From Candidatus Woesearchaeota archaeon CG_4_10_14_0_2_um_filter_33_13 (GTDB taxonomy: Archaea; Nanobdellota; Nanobdellia; Woesearchaeales; GW2011-AR9), in contig PFNQ01000012.1 of assembly GCA_002792115.1 (NCBI GenBank), forward strand, positions 304 to 41,490: a stretch of DNA of 41,187 bases, written 5' to 3'. Every line of letters begins with the position of its first letter. Position 1 is the first letter of the stretch. The translations under genes were made by a program, and so were the position numbers. Under the pieces are notes generated by a model. It was not told where the DNA came from. It saw only the letters and a program-made list of their open reading frames with translations, and did no database searches. This document shows positions 24,329 through 32,989 of this stretch, in pieces.

Positions 24329-24790
24329 TTATTCAGAATTCTCTGATACTCCAGAGTTTCCCGAAATTAATTCTCCGCCTGCAGCCTTAATTTTTTCCTC
24401 TGCTTTAGGCGAGAATGCATCTACAACTATTTTAAGCTTTAGGTTAACAATACCAGTACCTAACAATTTCTGATATCCTAACTTAGCTAAATCAATAACG
24501 TAAATATCATTTTCTTTAATTACTAAACCTTTACTTACAAACTTCTCTAAATTTTTGAGCGTAAAAAGATTTAATCCGATTGCCTTTGTGGATAAAGTTT
24601 TACTAGTAAATCCTTTGTGACCTAATTTTCGATCTTTCATACCAGCCTTTTTTTGACCTGCTCTCTTACCAGTACCTGCATTACCACGTCCGCCACGAGA
24701 ACCCGCACCACGCCTTTTCTTTCTAGCGCCGCCACCATGACTGGAACCACCACGATACTTTACTACTTTTTTTCTTTTGTTGACAACCAT
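24329..24790 (-). CDS. rpl15: Ribosomal protein uL15
   Basis: The 153-residue protein has the Gly/Arg-rich N-terminus of uL15 (KYRGGSSHGGGARKKRRGAG, GRGNAGTGKRAGQKK) that threads into the large subunit. A globular C-terminal part follows, with AFSPKAEEKIKAAGGELI. It starts one base after the uL30 stop and is 13 bases from secY. Confidence 0.96.
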   Translation of the reverse strand: MVVNKRKKVVKYRGGSSHGGGARKKRRGAGSRGGRGNAGTGKRAGQKKAGMKDRKLGHKGFTSKTLSTKAIGLNLFTLKNLEKFVSKGLVIKENDIYVIDLAKLGYQKLLGTGIVNLKLKIVVDAFSPKAEEKIKAAGGELISGNSGVSENSE

Positions 24791-24791
24791 T

Positions 24792-25277
24792 TTATAACAT
24801 CCTGATTATTAGATCATTAATCTTTTCTGCTCTATACCCTAAAGCTCCACCAGCTTTAAAAGCAACTTTAATTCCTTTTCTACCAAATCCTTTTTGAGGA
24901 GGATTTAATCTAAAGTAAGGCTTATACTTTTTTCCTGCAACTTCTAAAGTATTATAATTATATTTTTCTTTGCGGTCAGTTAATCGGGATTGATACTCTT
25001 CTCCTCTTTTCTCAACTAACTGCTGATAGGTTTTCTCGTCAATTTCCCCCCAAGTGATATAATCTTTAACTTTCTTAATCATCCCTAAATTAACAGGATT
25101 ACCTTTGATAACAACACAATGATTTTTTCGATTTAAGTTTAATAATGCCAAAGTATCCTTTACTGGTTGAGAAACCTTAACTAAACCTCTGACTAAAACA
25201 ACAGCTAACAATTTGGTACTTGCTTCTGTTGCCACACTTTCAGATGTTCCTTTCTTTTGTTCAGTTACTTTTGCCAT
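24792..25277 (-). CDS. rpl30: Ribosomal protein uL30
   Basis: The 161-residue product matches the archaeal long form of uL30: LVRGLVKVSQPVKDTLALLN, NLGMIKKVKDYITWGEIDEK, and FRLNPPQKGFGRKGIKVAF. The first 25 residues are an extra Ser/Thr-rich leader not seen in most archaeal forms. It abuts the uS5 gene with no gap. Confidence 0.95.
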   Translation of the reverse strand: MAKVTEQKKGTSESVATEASTKLLAVVLVRGLVKVSQPVKDTLALLNLNRKNHCVVIKGNPVNLGMIKKVKDYITWGEIDEKTYQQLVEKRGEEYQSRLTDRKEKYNYNTLEVAGKKYKPYFRLNPPQKGFGRKGIKVAFKAGGALGYRAEKINDLIIRML

Positions 25278-26069
25278 TTACGCTTCCTCGCCAGTTCTAT
25301 CCTTCAACTTACCCTCAGAAATACCTAACTTTTTTAAATCTTCAGGTCGATACTTTATTTGAGACAAGTTTTTTAACGCATCCATCAAAGCGTTAACTAA
25401 ATTTAATTTGGTTTTTGTCTGACCAGATGTTTTACTCCAAATATCTTTAACTCCTGCCATTTCTAAGATTTTTGCACATTCTTTTTCAACACATAATCCT
25501 TTACCTTTAGGGGCGGGAATAAGTGTAATTTTAGCAGATCCACATTTTCCTTCTACAGCAAATGGAATAGAATGGGGTTCTTGGCAGTTACATTGCCAGC
25601 TTCCACATCCTCTTCTAACTCTTATTAAATTTAATCTTGCCCTACGCTTAGACTTATCTCTAGCAGGAACTGTTTCTTTACTTTTTCCTGTAGCCACACC
25701 AACATAACCATTTTTGTTTCCAACTACAGCACAAGTTAAAAAATGAATTTTGTTTCCTTCTTTGGTCTTCTTTTGAGTTTGACGGAAAATTCTTCTCTGT
25801 CCACCACCAAACTTACCTTTGGCTTGACCAATTAATAATAATTCCTCACTTAAATTAGGTAAAAGAGAATCAACAACTCCCACTTCTAAAATTTTTAGAT
25901 TTTGATTAAAAATATCCTCAATATCCGTGATCTCTCCATTTTTAACCTTAAGACCTAAATTGGTAGCAGGTTTCCAAGTATCAACTATCTCTGGAACTTC
26001 CTCAATAATATCCTTAACTACTTCTTCATCAGCGGCCTTAGATTTCTTTACTTTTATTTGTTCAACCAT
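25278..26069 (-). CDS. rps5: Ribosomal protein uS5
   Basis: At 263 residues this is a long archaeal uS5. A charged N-terminal extension (about 1-50) precedes VGVVDSLLPNLSEELLLIGQ and the double-stranded-RNA-binding-like domain (FGGGQRRIFRQTQKKTKEGN, FLTCAVVGNKNGYVGVATGK). The region RRGCGSWQCNCQEPHSIPF contains a cysteine trio found in archaeal members. The C-terminal half matches KTKLNLVNALMDALKNLSQ. It follows uL18 by 8 bases. Confidence 0.95.
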   Translation of the reverse strand: MVEQIKVKKSKAADEEVVKDIIEEVPEIVDTWKPATNLGLKVKNGEITDIEDIFNQNLKILEVGVVDSLLPNLSEELLLIGQAKGKFGGGQRRIFRQTQKKTKEGNKIHFLTCAVVGNKNGYVGVATGKSKETVPARDKSKRRARLNLIRVRRGCGSWQCNCQEPHSIPFAVEGKCGSAKITLIPAPKGKGLCVEKECAKILEMAGVKDIWSKTSGQTKTKLNLVNALMDALKNLSQIKYRPEDLKKLGISEGKLKDRTGEEA

Positions 26070-26077
26070 TTTTATTC

Positions 26078-26581
26078 CTATTTACCCATAATCTTTTGCT
26101 TGATTATTTTAATATCATTTTTTAAACTTTCATTAATATGGGCCCCATTAATTCTTTCTTCCGCAGGGAAAATTTCTTCACTTCCAAATGGAATATTCAA
26201 TCCAGCATCAATTGCTCCCTTCAAAAAAGCAGCAATTCTTCCTTGACCAAAAGATCCTCTCAATCCAGTATCAAAGACTGCTTCTGAACATTTTTGGTCT
26301 AACGTTTTCTTTCCTAACAAAAGACCAGTTAAGTAAGCAGAAGGAATATTTTTACAACTTCCTTTCCAACCCAACTTTTTTAGCGCAAAAGAATCTGTTC
26401 CTGCTAAAACTAAATCGCCTTTACCATTAAAACTAATTACTTGTCCAATTATTTTCTGATTAGTTAAGCGTACTACAACCCTAGGTTGACCAGACATAAG
26501 AAGTTTCATTCTCTTCTGATAACTAGTTTTGCCCTCTCTTTTCCTTCTGTACTGGACAGTTTGTGGTTTTTTTGTTGCCAT
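26078..26581 (-). CDS. rpl18: Ribosomal protein uL18
   Basis: This 167-residue 5S-rRNA-binding protein has YRRKREGKTSYQKRMKLLMS, PRVVVRLTNQKIIGQVISF and NIPSAYLTGLLLGKK, as in archaeal uL18. Near the C-terminus, RGSFGQGRIAAFLKGAIDAG and IPFGSEEIFPAEERING complete the match. It is 32 bases downstream of eL19. Confidence 0.96.
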   Translation of the reverse strand: MATKKPQTVQYRRKREGKTSYQKRMKLLMSGQPRVVVRLTNQKIIGQVISFNGKGDLVLAGTDSFALKKLGWKGSCKNIPSAYLTGLLLGKKTLDQKCSEAVFDTGLRGSFGQGRIAAFLKGAIDAGLNIPFGSEEIFPAEERINGAHINESLKNDIKIIKQKIMGK

Positions 26582-26613
26582 ATTTTATGTGAATCTTAGT
26601 TATATTCTTTAGT

Positions 26614-27072
26614 TTATTTTTTTTCTTTTTTATCTTCGACAAGACGATATTCAGTTAAGTACAATTTAATGTGCCTTTTATTCCTGAAATAACCACCTTT
26701 GACTTTATTGTACAACATTTGATAATTTTTACTGGTAACTAATTTCTTATCTCTTAACTCTTTAAGGAAATCTCTTTGAACACGCACCCTAGTCATCCAT
26801 TTTTCCTTTCGGCTAACAACGGAATTCTTTGTACCTTTCTTACTTCCTCTCCCTTTCTGACGTCCTTTCCGTTTTTGGCTAGCAATCTTTCTAGCCCTAC
26901 CTCTGGACTGTTCATTACTTTTACTTTTCACTATTTTTTTAACTGCAATTAATCCACGTAAATCTGATCGAGTGATTGCCTTCTTGACATCTTCCAAGGC
27001 ATCAACTGCAAATTTGATCTTCTTGGGTGAAGTCTTCAAGATACTTGCTGCCAACCGTTTTTTACTTTTCAT
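26614..27072 (-). CDS. rpl19e: Ribosomal protein eL19
   Basis: The 152-residue protein is very basic and matches eL19: AASILKTSPKKIKFAVDALE at the start, then GRARKIASQKRKGRQKGRGS and WMTRVRVQRDFLKELRDKKL. The long C-terminal helix ends with YFRNKRHIKLYLTEYRLVED. It contains no Cys. It lies 50 bases after eL32. Confidence 0.96.
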   Translation of the reverse strand: MKSKKRLAASILKTSPKKIKFAVDALEDVKKAITRSDLRGLIAVKKIVKSKSNEQSRGRARKIASQKRKGRQKGRGSKKGTKNSVVSRKEKWMTRVRVQRDFLKELRDKKLVTSKNYQMLYNKVKGGYFRNKRHIKLYLTEYRLVEDKKEKK

Positions 27073-27122
27073 TTTTTAACCGTTCATACGTTTTATTTTA
27101 ATTTTATTTTGATATTATTAAA

Positions 27123-27740
27123 CTATTGTTTTTTTATTAATTCTTTTTCGATGGATTTCTTTTGTTCTTCCTTCTCTTCTTTATGAGATCCACTTTCTTG
27201 ATTGTCACTATTTTTCTTCTCAGTTTTTTCTTCTTCTTTTTTCTTCTTTTCTTCAGCCTTTTTCCTTTTTTCAGCGTCTTTTTTGCTCTTATCTTTCATT
27301 TTCTCTTCTTTAACTTTTTTACGAGCAACATAAGCACTATTTATTTTTTCAATTGACTGATTGACATCTTTAACATTAGTTAAACTGATTTTCTTTTCTT
27401 GAGCTACTTTCAAAATTTCAAGCATATTCTTCTTACCAACTTTTGCTACGTGAGCAATCTGTTTACTTGGAACTAGTTTTAATAAATCTGTAGGATTAGC
27501 AATTTGAACCACTTCTTTTCCAGAAGAATGTAATCCACGAACAGCCTTAGGAGAACCATAACCTGTAGTCGGTAAAATAGATTTACCTCGGTGATATTGC
27601 CTGGATCCAGAGTGTCTACCTCTAGGAAATCTCCACTTTTTCTCAATTCTCGCAGAGAACTTTGATTCTTTGATTACAAAAGTGGGTTTAGATTTTTTAA
27701 TCTTTTTCCTCAATCCTAAAAGTTTAGTTATTTTTTCCAT
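27123..27740 (-). CDS. rpl32e: Ribosomal protein eL32 with long charged tail
   Basis: The core (about 15-140) matches eL32: KKWRFPRGRHSGSRQYHRGK, PTTGYGSPKAVRGLHSSGKE, and ANPTDLLKLVPSKQIAHVAK. After residue 142 there are some 60 residues of nearly pure Lys/Glu/Asp with Ser and Gln, a low-complexity, likely disordered or coiled extension not present in typical archaeal eL32. The gene is 10 bases downstream of uL6. Confidence 0.95.
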   Translation of the reverse strand: MEKITKLLGLRKKIKKSKPTFVIKESKFSARIEKKWRFPRGRHSGSRQYHRGKSILPTTGYGSPKAVRGLHSSGKEVVQIANPTDLLKLVPSKQIAHVAKVGKKNMLEILKVAQEKKISLTNVKDVNQSIEKINSAYVARKKVKEEKMKDKSKKDAEKRKKAEEKKKKEEEKTEKKNSDNQESGSHKEEKEEQKKSIEKELIKKQ

Positions 27741-27750
27741 CTTTCTTGAC

Positions 27751-28302
27751 TCAAATCATATCTTTACCAGCTTTGTGAGTAATATAACATCCATCTTGGA
27801 AAATCCGAATGTCGCGATTAGTAATTCTACATAGCAATTCAATTTTAGCAGCCATCATTCCTGCTTTTTCTTTATCTGCAGACTTTACTACTATTTCAGT
27901 ACCATTGACTTTTATGTCTACACCAGGAACAATCTTAAATTTTCTAGGAACGCTTTCTCCTAAAAAGTTCTTGATCACAAATTCCGTTCCACTAACGGCA
28001 ACATTCATTGGAAAGTGACCGGAACAAATTTTTAATTTGTAAGTATGCGGTTCTTGTACACCTTTAATCATATTATTAATGTGTGCATAATAACTACCTA
28101 ACATTGTTTTTTCCCTTTTTGTTGCTTTTTCTGCAACAAGGATGATTTTATTACCCTCTAAATTAATCTTAACTTTTGGATGGAGGAAAGCTCGGTCTAT
28201 TTCTTCTTTTGAACCTTTAATCTTAACTACTTTAGTAATCGGATCTACTACTGCAGTTACTCCATTTGGAAGTTCAATTTCTTCTCTTAGGTCTATTTTC
28301 AT
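27751..28302 (-). CDS. rpl6: Ribosomal protein uL6
   Basis: This 183-residue protein has the two tandem alpha/beta repeats of uL6: IELPNGVTAVVDPITKVVKI in the first, and FPMNVAVSGTEFVIKNFLGE with FQDGCYITHK in the second. The N-terminal MKIDLREEIELP is typical of archaeal forms. It starts one base after the uS8 stop. Confidence 0.96.
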   Translation of the reverse strand: MKIDLREEIELPNGVTAVVDPITKVVKIKGSKEEIDRAFLHPKVKINLEGNKIILVAEKATKREKTMLGSYYAHINNMIKGVQEPHTYKLKICSGHFPMNVAVSGTEFVIKNFLGESVPRKFKIVPGVDIKVNGTEIVVKSADKEKAGMMAAKIELLCRITNRDIRIFQDGCYITHKAGKDMI

Positions 28303-28303
28303 T

Positions 28304-28693
28304 TTAGTAACAATAAGCTAAAAGTTTTCCTCCTATTTTCTTTTCCTTAGCTTGATTATGAGGCATAATTCCTTGTGGTGTAGATATTAGTAATACACCA
28401 AAATCCTTCGCAGGCAAGTATCGCTTTTCCCATTTTTCAAACTCTCCATTCTTTGTAGAGAATCGTGGTTTTACTACCCCACATTTATTAATATTTCCTA
28501 ACAAGTTAACTTTAAGCTGGCCACCTTTTCCGTCCTCTACTTCTTCGAAAGCTCCTAAGTAACTATGCTCATTTAACAAAGTTAAGATTTTTTTGATCAT
28601 TTTTGAGGCAGGTCTAACAACTACTTCTTTCTTACCCACTCGTTCTGCGTTCATTATTTTAGCCAATGCGGCTGCTAATGGGTCATTTAACAT
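28304..28693 (-). CDS. rps8: Ribosomal protein uS8
   Basis: The 129-residue protein matches archaeal uS8: NDPLAAALAKIMNAERVGKK, LLNEHSYLGAFEEVEDGKGG and the C-terminal LLISTPQGIMPHNQAKEKKI with GGKLLAYCY. A strong ribosome-binding site (GCGAGGTAA) lies 6-8 bases before the ATG, and the gene is 16 bases after uS14. Confidence 0.96.
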   Translation of the reverse strand: MLNDPLAAALAKIMNAERVGKKEVVVRPASKMIKKILTLLNEHSYLGAFEEVEDGKGGQLKVNLLGNINKCGVVKPRFSTKNGEFEKWEKRYLPAKDFGVLLISTPQGIMPHNQAKEKKIGGKLLAYCY

Positions 28694-28709
28694 TTGCTTT
28701 TACCTCGCC

Positions 28710-28940
28710 TTAACTATATTTCTTAAACCCTAATCCTATGGCCATGTCTCGGAAGCATCTTCTGCACAAATTAAGCCCATATTTATTAATGTGGCCGCGC
28801 ATGCATCCGCAATTTTTGCATTTGTTTAATGCAAATCCGCAGGATCGGTCTTTAGGTTGATTGAATTTGATGTATTTAGCTTTCTTAACCGGTTTAGCGT
28901 TAAGTTGTGTGAAAGCCTTTTTGTGATCGCTAGTTGTCAT
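28710..28940 (-). CDS. rps14: Ribosomal protein uS14 (zinc form)
   Basis: The C-terminal 40 residues are the zinc-ribbon uS14 with CKNC (41/44) and CRRC (59/62) around the conserved [20 protein letters not shown]. The 76-residue length includes an N-terminal extension of about 25 residues compared with the usual archaeal form of around 50. Cys34 and Cys46 are additional. It is 7 bases downstream of uL5. Confidence 0.95.
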   Translation of the reverse strand: MTTSDHKKAFTQLNAKPVKKAKYIKFNQPKDRSCGFALNKCKNCGCMRGHINKYGLNLCRRCFRDMAIGLGFKKYS

Positions 28941-28947
28941 TTTTAAT

Positions 28948-29466
28948 TTAATAAACCTCCACCTTGAAGTTTTCTTTCATAAAAGCAATAGCTTCTTCCT
29001 TACTTACTTTGTGATGAACACCAATAGGTTGAGGAACAATTTTTCTTTTACTTACTCTGTAACCTGGACGTTCCAAAGTTACGGCAACTTCTAACCCAAT
29101 TATTTTTAAGTCCGGATCATATTCCAGACCACCAATATCAATATACTCTGGAATTCCAAAAGAGAAATTCCCCTGGTTATCAAAACACTTTTGAACTAAT
29201 TGATTATCTTTAGCAACTAATAACCGTTTTAATAATTCTTCAGTATTTTTTCTTACAGTAACCTTACAACCAATAGCTAAGCCTGGTCTTAATCCCCATC
29301 CAGGAATCCGTTTACTAGTTATTGTTTTAACCGGTTTTAATGGTGAAGAAAGTTTCTTCAACAAAACTAATCCTTTCTTTAACAAATCTTCGTTTTTGCC
29401 TGCACCAATATTTAGTGTAATCTTAGCAATTCTGATTTTTTTCATAGGGTTAGTTTTTTCTGTCAT
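28948..29466 (-). CDS. rpl5: Ribosomal protein uL5
   Basis: This 172-residue protein has the uL5 signatures [40 protein letters not shown] and [20 protein letters not shown], then [12 protein letters not shown]. It binds 5S rRNA and the P-site tRNA. The gap to eS4 is 27 bases. Confidence 0.96.
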   Translation of the reverse strand: MTEKTNPMKKIRIAKITLNIGAGKNEDLLKKGLVLLKKLSSPLKPVKTITSKRIPGWGLRPGLAIGCKVTVRKNTEELLKRLLVAKDNQLVQKCFDNQGNFSFGIPEYIDIGGLEYDPDLKIIGLEVAVTLERPGYRVSKRKIVPQPIGVHHKVSKEEAIAFMKENFKVEVY

Positions 29467-29493
29467 TTTATTAGCAACCTTGATTATTTAGTT

Positions 29494-30186
29494 TCATTTA
29501 GTTTCATTAAGTTTTATAGATGGCTTTTCTTTACCTACTACAAACAAATATTTCTTTGAAGTGTAAACCTCTTCTTTATTCTTTAAGTATACAGCTTCTT
29601 GGCCCTTGATCTCCTTAAAAGATCCAAAATCACCAATGTGCTTTCCTTTAGTTAAGAAAACAGATGCACCTTTAGTTAAAGGTAACAATTCCTTAACTTT
29701 AAAGTCAGGTAAAGTCAACAAGAAACTATCGCCGACTTTAGCACTAACTTCACTAGTTACACTTTTACCATCATACAAATTATATTGAATTTTTCCAGCA
29801 GTAATAACACTTTTACCAACAATTTTACATGGTTTTGTGGTAGATTCTTCTTCAGTAATTTCTTGAACGGCCAACTTGCCCTTTCTAGTTAATACTACAC
29901 GATAAATCTTATTTAATTCTTTAACTTGCAAAACATCAAATAAACCAACGATAAATTTATGGTCTTTTCTTTGTCTTCCATCCACAAGGATTTGATTATT
30001 TTTAAGCATCTTTTTAACTTCATAAGAAGTTTCAGCTAAATGTAAAAAGTCTCTCAAGATTACACCCAAAGCTAAACCATTCTCAAATGAATGCGCGCCA
30101 GCATTTGGTCTACTGATAAAAGTATTAGCTTTTCTATCAATTGCCCAAGTTCTAGGTGATGTGAGTCTTTTTAAGTGATTTTTCAT
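29494..30186 (-). CDS. rps4e: Ribosomal protein eS4
   Basis: The 230-residue protein matches eS4: HLKRLTSPRTWAIDRKANTF, RPNAGAHSFENGLALGVILR, an S4-type RNA-binding domain (MLKNNQILVDGRQRKDHKFI), and the central region VGDSFLLTLPDFKVKELLPL. A C-terminal KOW-like part contains KGKHIGDFGSFKEIKGQEAV. Its ATG overlaps the uL24 stop by 4 bases. Confidence 0.96.
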   Translation of the reverse strand: MKNHLKRLTSPRTWAIDRKANTFISRPNAGAHSFENGLALGVILRDFLHLAETSYEVKKMLKNNQILVDGRQRKDHKFIVGLFDVLQVKELNKIYRVVLTRKGKLAVQEITEEESTTKPCKIVGKSVITAGKIQYNLYDGKSVTSEVSAKVGDSFLLTLPDFKVKELLPLTKGASVFLTKGKHIGDFGSFKEIKGQEAVYLKNKEEVYTSKKYLFVVGKEKPSIKLNETK

Positions 30187-30608
30187 TTTTTAACCTCTGT
30201 CTTTTTCTCCACAGTTGGTTTTTGTGTTTTTTTCTCAAATTTTTGTTTCCTTTTTTTATCGGTCAACAAAGGTTCAATAATCATTAAGTTGGAAGCCCTA
30301 AATGAAAGAGGTAATTTTGTTCCATCTTTCTTAACTGAATCAATTCCAGCCAAATATACTCTTTCCCTTTTAAGATCAACACGATCTACCTTAGCATCCT
30401 GTTTCTTAAACTGACCACGTAAAACTTTAACTTTGTCTCCTTTTTTCAACTGAGCATTACGTAACCCATACTTTTTCCTTAACTCCGCAGAGAGATGAAC
30501 ATGAACTAATTTCTGTTTAACGTGAAGAGGAGCATTATATACATACTTCCTCTGTTTTCTAGGTTGAACACTTTTGTTCCAAGATTTAACGAAACTTGCT
30601 TTTACCAT
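30183..30608 (-). CDS. rpl24: Ribosomal protein uL24
   Basis: The 141-residue protein contains the KOW motif of uL24 (LKKGDKVKVLRGQFKKQDAK) after the archaeal N-terminal region KQRKYVYNAPLHVKQKLVHV. It ends in a Lys-rich tail of about 25 residues. It starts one base after uL14 and overlaps eS4 by 4 bases. Confidence 0.96.
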   Translation of the reverse strand: MVKASFVKSWNKSVQPRKQRKYVYNAPLHVKQKLVHVHLSAELRKKYGLRNAQLKKGDKVKVLRGQFKKQDAKVDRVDLKRERVYLAGIDSVKKDGTKLPLSFRASNLMIIEPLLTDKKRKQKFEKKTQKPTVEKKTEVKK

Positions 30609-30609
30609 T

Positions 30610-31011
30610 TTATAAAATCATATTTGCTACTTTAGCAACAGCTGGCCATCTTTCGGCAGCTTCTTTAGCAATAGGTCCCTTGAAAATCGTTCCTTTAGGG
30701 TTTCCTTTTTCATCTTTAAGTACAACAGCAGCATTATCTTCAAACTTAACATGAGTTCCATCAGCCCGACGATATTCTTTCTTTTGTCTAACAATTACTG
30801 CAGGCACAACAGTTTTTCTCATCTCTAATTTCCCTTTTTTAACAGAAACAAAAACTAAGTCACCAACTCCTGCTGCAGGTACTCTACCTTTAACAGTTTT
30901 ATGGCCCTTTACCGCAATAATCTTCAACATTTTTGCTCCAGAATTGTCGCAGCTATTAATAATAGCCTGAACTGGTAATCCTCTGGTAACTCTACTGCTT
31001 ACTGCTTTCAT
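30610..31011 (-). CDS. rpl14: Ribosomal protein uL14
   Basis: At 133 residues this is a typical uL14, with INSCDNSGAKMLKIIAVKGH, GVGDLVFVSVKKGKLEMRKT and PKGTIFKGPIAKEAAERWP. It lies at the subunit interface of the large subunit. The ATG overlaps the uS17 stop by 4 bases. Confidence 0.97.
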   Translation of the reverse strand: MKAVSSRVTRGLPVQAIINSCDNSGAKMLKIIAVKGHKTVKGRVPAAGVGDLVFVSVKKGKLEMRKTVVPAVIVRQKKEYRRADGTHVKFEDNAAVVLKDEKGNPKGTIFKGPIAKEAAERWPAVAKVANMIL

Positions 31012-31361
31012 TTTTTACTTCCTTTCTCTTCAATTTGAGTTTTATTAACTATTGTTAGGATAACATGTGTTATCGTTTTACTTAACGGGCGAGTTCTCGC
31101 AACTATAACTTCGTCACCGATCTCTGCATCAACACATGCAGGATTGTGTACTCTCATTCTAGACTTTTTAACTTCATAACGCTCGTATTTGCTGATGTAT
31201 GTGGAGTGTGTCCATTCAATTGTTGCAGAATGGTTAATATCCTTTTTAACCACCTTACCATTGAATAGCTCATCCTTTACATTGATTGTCCCATGAAATG
31301 GACATTTCTGATCAGTACATTCTTTAGCGGGTGCTTTTATCCCCATTATTTCTTTTTTCAT
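31008..31361 (-). CDS. rps17: Ribosomal protein uS17
   Basis: The 117-residue archaeal form starts with a short extension containing CTDQKCPFHG, which precedes the OB fold (GKVVKKDINHSATIEWTHST, RYEVKKSRMRVHNPACVDAE, IGDEVIVARTRPLSKTITHV). It overlaps both neighbours (Rnp1 upstream, uL14 downstream) by 4 bases, so the three are translationally coupled. Confidence 0.96.
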   Translation of the reverse strand: MKKEIMGIKAPAKECTDQKCPFHGTINVKDELFNGKVVKKDINHSATIEWTHSTYISKYERYEVKKSRMRVHNPACVDAEIGDEVIVARTRPLSKTITHVILTIVNKTQIEEKGSKK

Positions 31362-31612
31362 TTTCCTTTTAACCTTTCTTCTGGTCTTTTGGCCAACTCT
31401 TGACCATTGATGATTTGTCCGTTACGAACAAGTTTAATTGTAATGTTATTTTTGAATAACCTTTTCTTTGTATCTTTCTGCTCAACAACAATTGTTGATT
31501 TTGTTTCGTCAACAACCCGTCCTGAGATAGACAAGTTAAATGGATTCTTTGAAGCCACAATCACAATTTTTTCCCCAATGAGTTCATGAGGATAAATGGT
31601 TGTTTTCTTCAT
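31358..31612 (-). CDS. rnp1: RNase P protein component 1 (Rnp1/Pop4/p29)
   Basis: The 84-residue protein is archaeal Rnp1, which together with Rnp21 supports the RNase P RNA that trims tRNA 5' ends. The Sm-like fold shows in YPHELIGEKIVIVASKNPFN, ISGRVVDETKSTIVVEQKDT and KKRLFKNNITIKLV. Its position between aIF1 and uS17 is the standard archaeal one. It overlaps uS17 by 4 bases. Confidence 0.93.
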   Translation of the reverse strand: MKKTTIYPHELIGEKIVIVASKNPFNLSISGRVVDETKSTIVVEQKDTKKRLFKNNITIKLVRNGQIINGQELAKRPEERLKGK

Positions 31613-31618
31613 TTCTTC

Positions 31619-31924
31619 CTAAGCTAATTCAATCGTTTCTTCTGAAAAACCTAAAGCAATTAACGCTTCTTTAATCCTTTTCTGATGATCACCCTGTAGT
31701 TCTACTCGACCGGTTTTAGCCGTGCCACCACAAGCAAATCTATTCTTCAGTTTTTTGAAGATTTCTTCAACATTAGCTTCTTTACTTATGCCTGCAATCA
31801 CAGTATACTTTTTTCCAAACTTTCTTTTCTCGATGGAAACCATGATTTTTTGTTGCTCCCGTGCGATTGTTTCACAAACGCAAAGGTCTTTTGGTAACCC
31901 ACATTGGTTACATACATCTACCAT
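31619..31924 (-). CDS. sui1: Translation initiation factor aIF1 (SUI1)
   Basis: The 101-residue protein matches archaeal aIF1, which guards start-codon choice on the small subunit. An N-terminal cysteine cluster (CNQCGLPKDLCVC) is followed by the SUI1 fold with KKLKNRFACGGTAKTGRVEL and QGDHQKRIKEALIALGF. It sits between uL29 and Rnp1 with gaps of 10 and 6 bases. Confidence 0.96.
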   Translation of the reverse strand: MVDVCNQCGLPKDLCVCETIAREQQKIMVSIEKRKFGKKYTVIAGISKEANVEEIFKKLKNRFACGGTAKTGRVELQGDHQKRIKEALIALGFSEETIELA

Positions 31925-31934
31925 TGTTTAATAT

Positions 31935-32138
31935 TTAGATTGCCTCCGTATTTTTTTCTTTTAACAGAGTGTTTATACGGGCAATGTTTTTTTTGACTTG
32001 TCCAATCCTACCGGGATTAGATGTATTTGCCCCAGAGTTAACTTCTACATTCAACTTAAGTAAATCTTTTTTAAGATCTACTAACCTAGATGCTAAATCT
32101 TCTTTTCCCATATTTCTAAAGTCTTTAGTAGATTTCAT
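31935..32138 (-). CDS. rpl29: Ribosomal protein uL29
   Basis: This 67-residue two-helix protein has the uL29 pattern RNMGKEDLASRLVDLKKDLL and NPGRIGQVKKNIARINTLLK. It lies near the exit tunnel on the large subunit. It overlaps uS3 by 4 bases. Confidence 0.95.
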   Translation of the reverse strand: MKSTKDFRNMGKEDLASRLVDLKKDLLKLNVEVNSGANTSNPGRIGQVKKNIARINTLLKEKNTEAI

Positions 32139-32989
32139 TGTTCTTTTGAAACCTCATCATTACTTTTTGGACTATCTTCAGTGTTATCTTTATCTTTTAA
32201 AGTTGTTTCTTCAGCTGATTCTTGTTTTTCTTCTGTAGGTTCAGAGACCACTTCTTTTACAACTTCTTTTGCAGTTTCTTTCTTGACTACTGGTTTCTTA
32301 GCTACCCGTTTCTTAGGAACAGATTTCTTTTTTGCTGGTTTCTGTTCAACAGCTTTCTCAACAGCAGCAACTTCTTCCACAACTTGAATTGGTTCATCCA
32401 ATATTTCAATATGATCTGGTAAGATTACATCAGGTGGCATTATAGCAACCTTAATTCCCACAATTCCACTTTTCAACAAAGCGGATGTTTGTGCTTTTCT
32501 TACACCTTGAATGGCAATATCTCCACACTTCTTTAAATATCCTTGATAAAAACGCCAGTTTTTTGCCCTCGCGCTTGGAATTTTTCCAGAGATAAATAGT
32601 TCAACTCCTAAAGCTCCAGAGTTCATGACATTTTCCATAATTTTATGTCCAATACCTTTAAATCTAGCAGTTCCAAATCTTTCTAATGAACTAGCAATTC
32701 TGTCCGCTACAATATTAGCATCAAGGAAAATATTTCTTACCTCAATAATCTCAATTTGTGGATTTTCCAAGTGAAATTCTTTTTTCAATGCTTTTGTCAA
32801 TTCTTTGATGTTTGAACCTCTTGACCCTACAATTAAACTAGGTCTACTGGTCTCAATTATAATCTTTTCACCAAGAGGGATCTTCTTAAGTCTAATTGAA
32901 GAAACACCAACTTTGTTTAACTTGGACTCTACATATTTCTTAATGTAGTATTCCTTGGTTTTCTGAGCGACAAATTCGCGTTCAATCAT
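32135..32989 (-). CDS. rps3: Ribosomal protein uS3 with long charged tail
   Basis: The first ~200 residues are archaeal uS3: a KH domain (TSRPSLIVGSRGSNIKELTK) and the C-terminal domain with GIGHKIMENVMNSGALGVEL and KIPSARAKNWRFYQGYLKK. From about residue 215 there is a tail of 70 residues, first Lys/Val/Ala-rich and then Glu/Ser/Asp-rich. The total of 284 residues is longer than the usual archaeal length. It overlaps uL22 and uL29 by 4 bases each. Confidence 0.96.
   Translation of the reverse strand: MIEREFVAQKTKEYYIKKYVESKLNKVGVSSIRLKKIPLGEKIIIETSRPSLIVGSRGSNIKELTKALKKEFHLENPQIEIIEVRNIFLDANIVADRIASSLERFGTARFKGIGHKIMENVMNSGALGVELFISGKIPSARAKNWRFYQGYLKKCGDIAIQGVRKAQTSALLKSGIVGIKVAIMPPDVILPDHIEILDEPIQVVEEVAAVEKAVEQKPAKKKSVPKKRVAKKPVVKKETAKEVVKEVVSEPTEEKQESAEETTLKDKDNTEDSPKSNDEVSKEQ

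Noticed and set aside
26188-26430. Plus-strand open frame opposite uL18
   Set aside because: It is fully antisense to a clear ribosomal protein and has no family features.
27162-27356. Plus-strand open frame rich in Phe and Leu
   Set aside because: It is the mirror of the Lys/Glu-rich tail of eL32 on the other strand; the composition is a by-product of AAA/GAA codons.
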